From Cryptomeria japonica (Eukaryota; Streptophyta; Pinopsida; Cupressales; Cupressaceae), in contig NC_081408.1 of the NCBI RefSeq assembly GCF_030272615.1, positions 619,314,476-619,378,475 on the forward strand: a stretch of DNA of 64,000 nucleotides, read 5' to 3'. A program made the position numbers and the translations under genes. The notes beneath the pieces were generated by a model. That model did not search any database and was not told the origin of the DNA. It worked only from the letters and a program-made list of their open reading frames with translations. This document shows positions 61,058 through 64,000 of the stretch, one piece after another (position 1 is the first letter of the stretch; the number at the start of each line of letters is the position of its first letter).

Positions 61058-61100
61058 GTGATTTGACATGCTTCCTCAGTACTGGAGCATGTCAAATCAC
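61058..61100. repeat. 15-bp perfect hairpin upstream of the acyltransferase
   Basis: GTGATTTGACATGCT at 61058-61072 and its exact reverse complement at 61086-61100, with a 13-nt loop. A TATA-like TATAAAT follows at 61102-61108. It lies about 660 bp upstream of the gene and could be a small transposon remnant or a regulatory fold; nothing in the sequence decides. Confidence 0.85.
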
Positions 61101-61197
61101 TTATAAATGTGAAAAGACAACAGCCCAAGGAATAAAGTGTATCCCACGGAAATTCATTATTCTGTAGTGCAATGACAATGGAGGGCTACGATGACTG

Positions 61198-61305
61198 CAA
61201 TCGTCTTGCATTGTCAATCGTCTTGCATTGTCTACCGAATGATATCAGCCGTGGATGGGAAATTTGAGGCTATCCACTTCAAATAGGAGACGCCTTCCAC
61301 GTAAT
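61198..61305. repeat. dispersed repeat copy D, with internal duplication
   Basis: CAATCGTCTTGCATTGTC occurs twice in a row at 61198-61233, followed by CAAATAGGAGACGCCTTCCA and CGTAATGAAATT. No Helitron-like end follows, unlike copies A and C. Confidence 0.65.
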
Positions 61306-61497
61306 GAAATTATGATTAAAATAAAAATAAACAAAATAAATATATAAATTCAAATAATTAAAAGAATATTTCTGGATGCAAAAATCTTTCACACAATCGA
61401 ATCCAAAAATACTCTCTTAATTATATGATGGATTGTAGAAATCTCTTAGAACTGATATAAATTCAAAACTAACTATATTTATTAAAAATTCTTATTA

Positions 61498-61619
61498 TTA
61501 TTTTCAACCTATTCGATTACCAATGCAGCTACGACTGGTTGATGTGGATGCAAATAAATTATTTTCAACCTATTCGATTACGAATGCAGCTACGGACTGG
61601 TTGATGTGGATGGAAATAA
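61498..61619. repeat. 61-bp tandem duplication in the gene's upstream region
   Basis: Starts at 61498 and 61559 with TTATTTTCAACCTATTCGAT, continuing to GATGTGGATG.AAATAAA in both. It lies 140-260 bp upstream of the start codon. Confidence 0.9.
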
Positions 61620-61639
61620 AGGCTGTAGTCACGTACAAA

Positions 61640-61746
61640 CTTTCTCACCTGGAAGTTTTAGAGAGGGCAAATATAGGCTGTGATAGAGAGGGCATACCTA
61701 GTGCCTTCTACTTTCTCACCTGGAAGTGTTAGAGAGGGCAAAAAAT
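61640..61746 (+). promoter_or_regulatory. duplicated leader/promoter segment of the acyltransferase
   Basis: ACTTTCTCACCTGGAAGT followed by TTAGAGAGGGCAAA occurs at about 61639-61672 and again at about 61709-61742. The second copy runs into AAAAATATAAGG just before the ATG. The duplicated piece probably covers the 5' UTR. AAATATA-like words follow each copy but no classic TATA box is placed convincingly. Confidence 0.45.
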
Positions 61747-61756
61747 ATAAGGAAAA

Positions 61757-63741
61757 ATGGATGTAACAGTCACAGATTCAGTACTTGTTAAGACTGTAAA
61801 ATCCACTCCACATTACCAACTGTGGGTCTCCAATATAGATTTAGTTATGGTTAGATTCCATTCTGCAGTAGCTTATATTTACAGAAGGCCTCCCAATGGA
61901 GATTCCGATCATGTGGCTCAAATACTGAGAGATGCGCTTTCTAAGGTGTTGGTGCATTTTTATCCACTGGCGGGAAGATTGATTGTGGACGCCTCTGGTA
62001 GAATTGCTGTTGACTGTAATGGCGAGGGCGCTCTGTTTGTGGAGGCCGTCACCGAGTCAACAATCGATGATTTTGGGGATTTCACCTCCCCTTCACAAGT
62101 CACGACGTTGGTTCCCTCTGCTAGTTACGAGAATGGCTTCACTAAATCTCCTCTGCTTATGGTTCAGGTAAATCTAATTATCAAGGTTAATTTGAAGGAT
62201 CTGTTACATTGAATGATTCTATTCATAGACTGTACTTCAAAAGATCTATTGAAGAACCTTTTCTTAGGAGAATATGACAATAGATCTGTAAGTTATTAGA
62301 GATCTTGCTTTTCCTGTTTCTATTACATCATTTAGATTTTTTCTATATAAAGAAATATTATGAAGCATTCATTCCTTTTAACTCTGAATATGGAAAAGAT
62401 GTGTGGAGGATGAATATTTTAGTTATTATGAAAGAACTTTTGCATCAAAAGTTTTTAAACAGTTTAATTCAGAAATCTTTTGTGGAAATATAATAAATAT
62501 AATATTTTAATTGTTTTTCTGATTTCTGTTACCGTCATGGATATGGGTTTGGAGCCTGGTAGTTTAGCATTAGTTATCAAATCTGTTAGGGTAGGAATCT
62601 AAAGTTTGTCCATTTTCAATAGTTAGATGTCAATAAACAAATCATTTTTTTGTGATTTTAGATTCAGATTTTTTTGAAGTTTATTGTGATTTTTAAGACT
62701 ATATATGCAGATTAATCTTTGTCAAAGCATTCTTTTAAATAATATTCTTATATATTTTCTGTTATTTAAGTAAAATGATCTGAAAAAGGTTTTGATTCCA
62801 ATCTTTCTAAAATAGTAAAGGAATTACAGGTAACCAAGTTCAAATGTGGAGGGGTGGCTTTAGGAACGGCGATACAGCATATCTTATCAGATGGTGCATC
62901 TTCTCTACATTTTGTGAACAGCTGGTGTGATGTAGCTCGGGGATTGCAGATACATTTACTTCCTCAATTAGATCGCAGCCCACTTCGAGCTCGAATTCCT
63001 CCTAGTGTGAGTGTTTCTCACCAAGAATTTGCACCACCTCCAACCCTTCTCCACCAAGAAAAAGATAGTGATAATCTTATTCTACATGAAGAGGCAAACA
63101 AGGTCTCATTTGGAAGGTTTAATCTCAGTAAAGAGCAACTTAATGCCCTAAGAGATGAGGCAAGCGAGAACCCTGTTAACAAGACTTACTCCATGTACAT
63201 AGTCCTGGCAGCCCATATTTGGAAATGTTGTACCATAGCTCGAGGTTTACAAGAAAAGCAGAGATGCAAACTCTACATTCCTGTAGACGGAAGAGACCGT
63301 CTGTGTAGACCACTATTGCCTCGTGGGTATTTTGGCAATGCCATTTTTATGGCCACCCCAATCGACATCGCAGGAGAAATTGTCTCCAATCCTTTGTGGT
63401 ACACTGCTGAAAAAATTCATGAGTCGATAGCCAAGATGGATGATGCATATCTACGGTCTGAGCTGGACTTCCTGGAGTTGCAACCCGATTTAAATGCTGT
63501 AATCAGAACGAACGATATGTTTAAGTGTCCTAATATGTCTATCATTAGTTGGACTCGCTTGCCCTTTTATGAAGCAGATTTCGGCTGGGGAAGGCCAACT
63601 GTAGTGGGACCGGCAGGAAATCCTCCAGATGGACTCTGCCGCATTTTGCCCATCCAAACAACAGATGGGAGTGTTTCCATTGACCTGTCCTTACTGAAGA
63701 ATCATATGGTGAAATTCGGCAAGCTGCTTTATGAGTTTTAA
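61757..63741 (+). CDS. BAHD acyltransferase, HCT-like (two exons)
   Basis: Exon 1 is 61757-62167 (137 codons) and exon 2 is 62830-63741; together they give 440 residues, the family's usual size. The intron has GT and AG ends and falls after Gln in LLMVQ|VTKFKCGG, a position common in plant BAHD genes. BAHD enzymes move an acyl group from a CoA thioester to an alcohol or amine in the cytosol. The catalytic HXXXD is HILSD at 154-158 and the structural DFGWG is at 387-391. SWTRLP at 377-382 keeps the Arg that in HCT-type enzymes contacts the acceptor's carboxylate. The N-terminus (LWVSNIDLV, FYPLAGRL) and the C-terminus resemble hydroxycinnamoyl-CoA:shikimate/quinate transferases. Acceptor specificity cannot be told from this; other hydroxycinnamoyl transferases are possible. 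No stop or frameshift is seen, so the gene is probably functional. Confidence 0.92.
62168..62829 (+). other. intron of the acyltransferase gene
   Basis: Begins GTAAATCT, ends AATTACAG, and is T-rich as plant introns are. Splicing joins codons without splitting one (phase 0). In-frame stops follow the donor site (the exon 1 frame would otherwise end at 62212), so splicing is required. Confidence 0.9.
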
Positions 63742-63937
63742 AATTGAACTTCAAAATATTTTAATATCATTAGAATACAATTTGGCTACTTCATGTTTTT
63801 TCAATCAAGAAGTTTGATTTGGATCATCTGGTTGGATTGGTTCCTTCCAGTTTTCAAGTATGAAAATTAATATAAGGTTGATAAATGTCATTGGGTGATG
63901 ATAATCTTTGGTTCATTTCTTTGTAAGTTTTAGTAGC

Positions 63938-63943
63938 AATAAA
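63938..63943 (+). terminator. candidate polyadenylation signal
   Basis: AATAAA about 200 bp after the acyltransferase stop codon, in T-rich 3' UTR-like sequence. Confidence 0.5.
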
Positions 63944-64000
63944 TTATATGGAGGTTTGAACTATCTTTTTAATTTTGGAGATGATTATTTGTGAGATGGA

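Noticed and set aside
62305-62493. Open frame inside the acyltransferase intron
   Set aside because: T-rich intron sequence; the product has no motif and lies between well-placed splice sites.

Overview
This is nuclear DNA from a seed plant, most likely a gymnosperm. The signs are AT-rich intergenic DNA built from layers of decayed transposons, plant L1-type LINEs with DUF4283-like ORF1 proteins and an RNase H domain, and a single spliced plant gene in 64 kb. The gymnosperm assignment is an inference from general character and was not tested by any search.

Layout. 1-2.7 kb: a possible LTR fragment with a 52-bp tandem repeat, and a relic of a type II metacaspase catalytic site. 2.76-9.97 kb: a nearly complete LINE (LINE-A) on the minus strand, bounded by a perfect 17-bp target-site duplication. 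It carries ORF1, an endonuclease/RT/RNase H ORF2, and an unexpected third coding segment between the RNase H and the 3' end. 10-17.5 kb: small repeats, a TTAGGG run, a tandem array of tRNA-like SINE modules, and an orphan inverted transposon end. It also holds an RNase H relic and a LINE 3' end. 17.5-25.85 kb: copy 1 (left-truncated) of a large pogo-like DNA transposon. 27.3-36.9 kb: an AT-rich palindromic element whose left arm was split by a second LINE (LINE-B, plus strand). 38.67-50.40 kb: copy 2 of the pogo-like transposon, complete at 11,733 bp with TA-flanked 19-bp terminal inverted repeats. Its transposase gene is interrupted by a 992-bp non-autonomous transposon that is absent from copy 1. 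51-61 kb: AT-rich DNA with four copies of a short dispersed repeat and Helitron-like 3' ends. 61.76-63.74 kb: a two-exon BAHD acyltransferase of the HCT-like type, intact, and the only convincing functional host gene.

The most unusual system is the pogo-like family. It has a CENP-B/jerky-type transposase of about 860 residues with a DDD catalytic triad and an acidic/coiled-coil C-terminal tail. The two copies carry different inactivating mutations. Long inner inverted arms contain a 310-bp tandem repeat, a 123-bp minisatellite and a 14-bp perfect hairpin. The second notable object is the extra coding segment within the target-site duplications of LINE-A.

How the parts relate: nesting gives a relative order of events (LINE-B entered the palindromic element, and the 992-bp element entered the pogo-like transposase). 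The acyltransferase stands alone downstream of a repeat-rich promoter region with tandemly duplicated 5' sequence.
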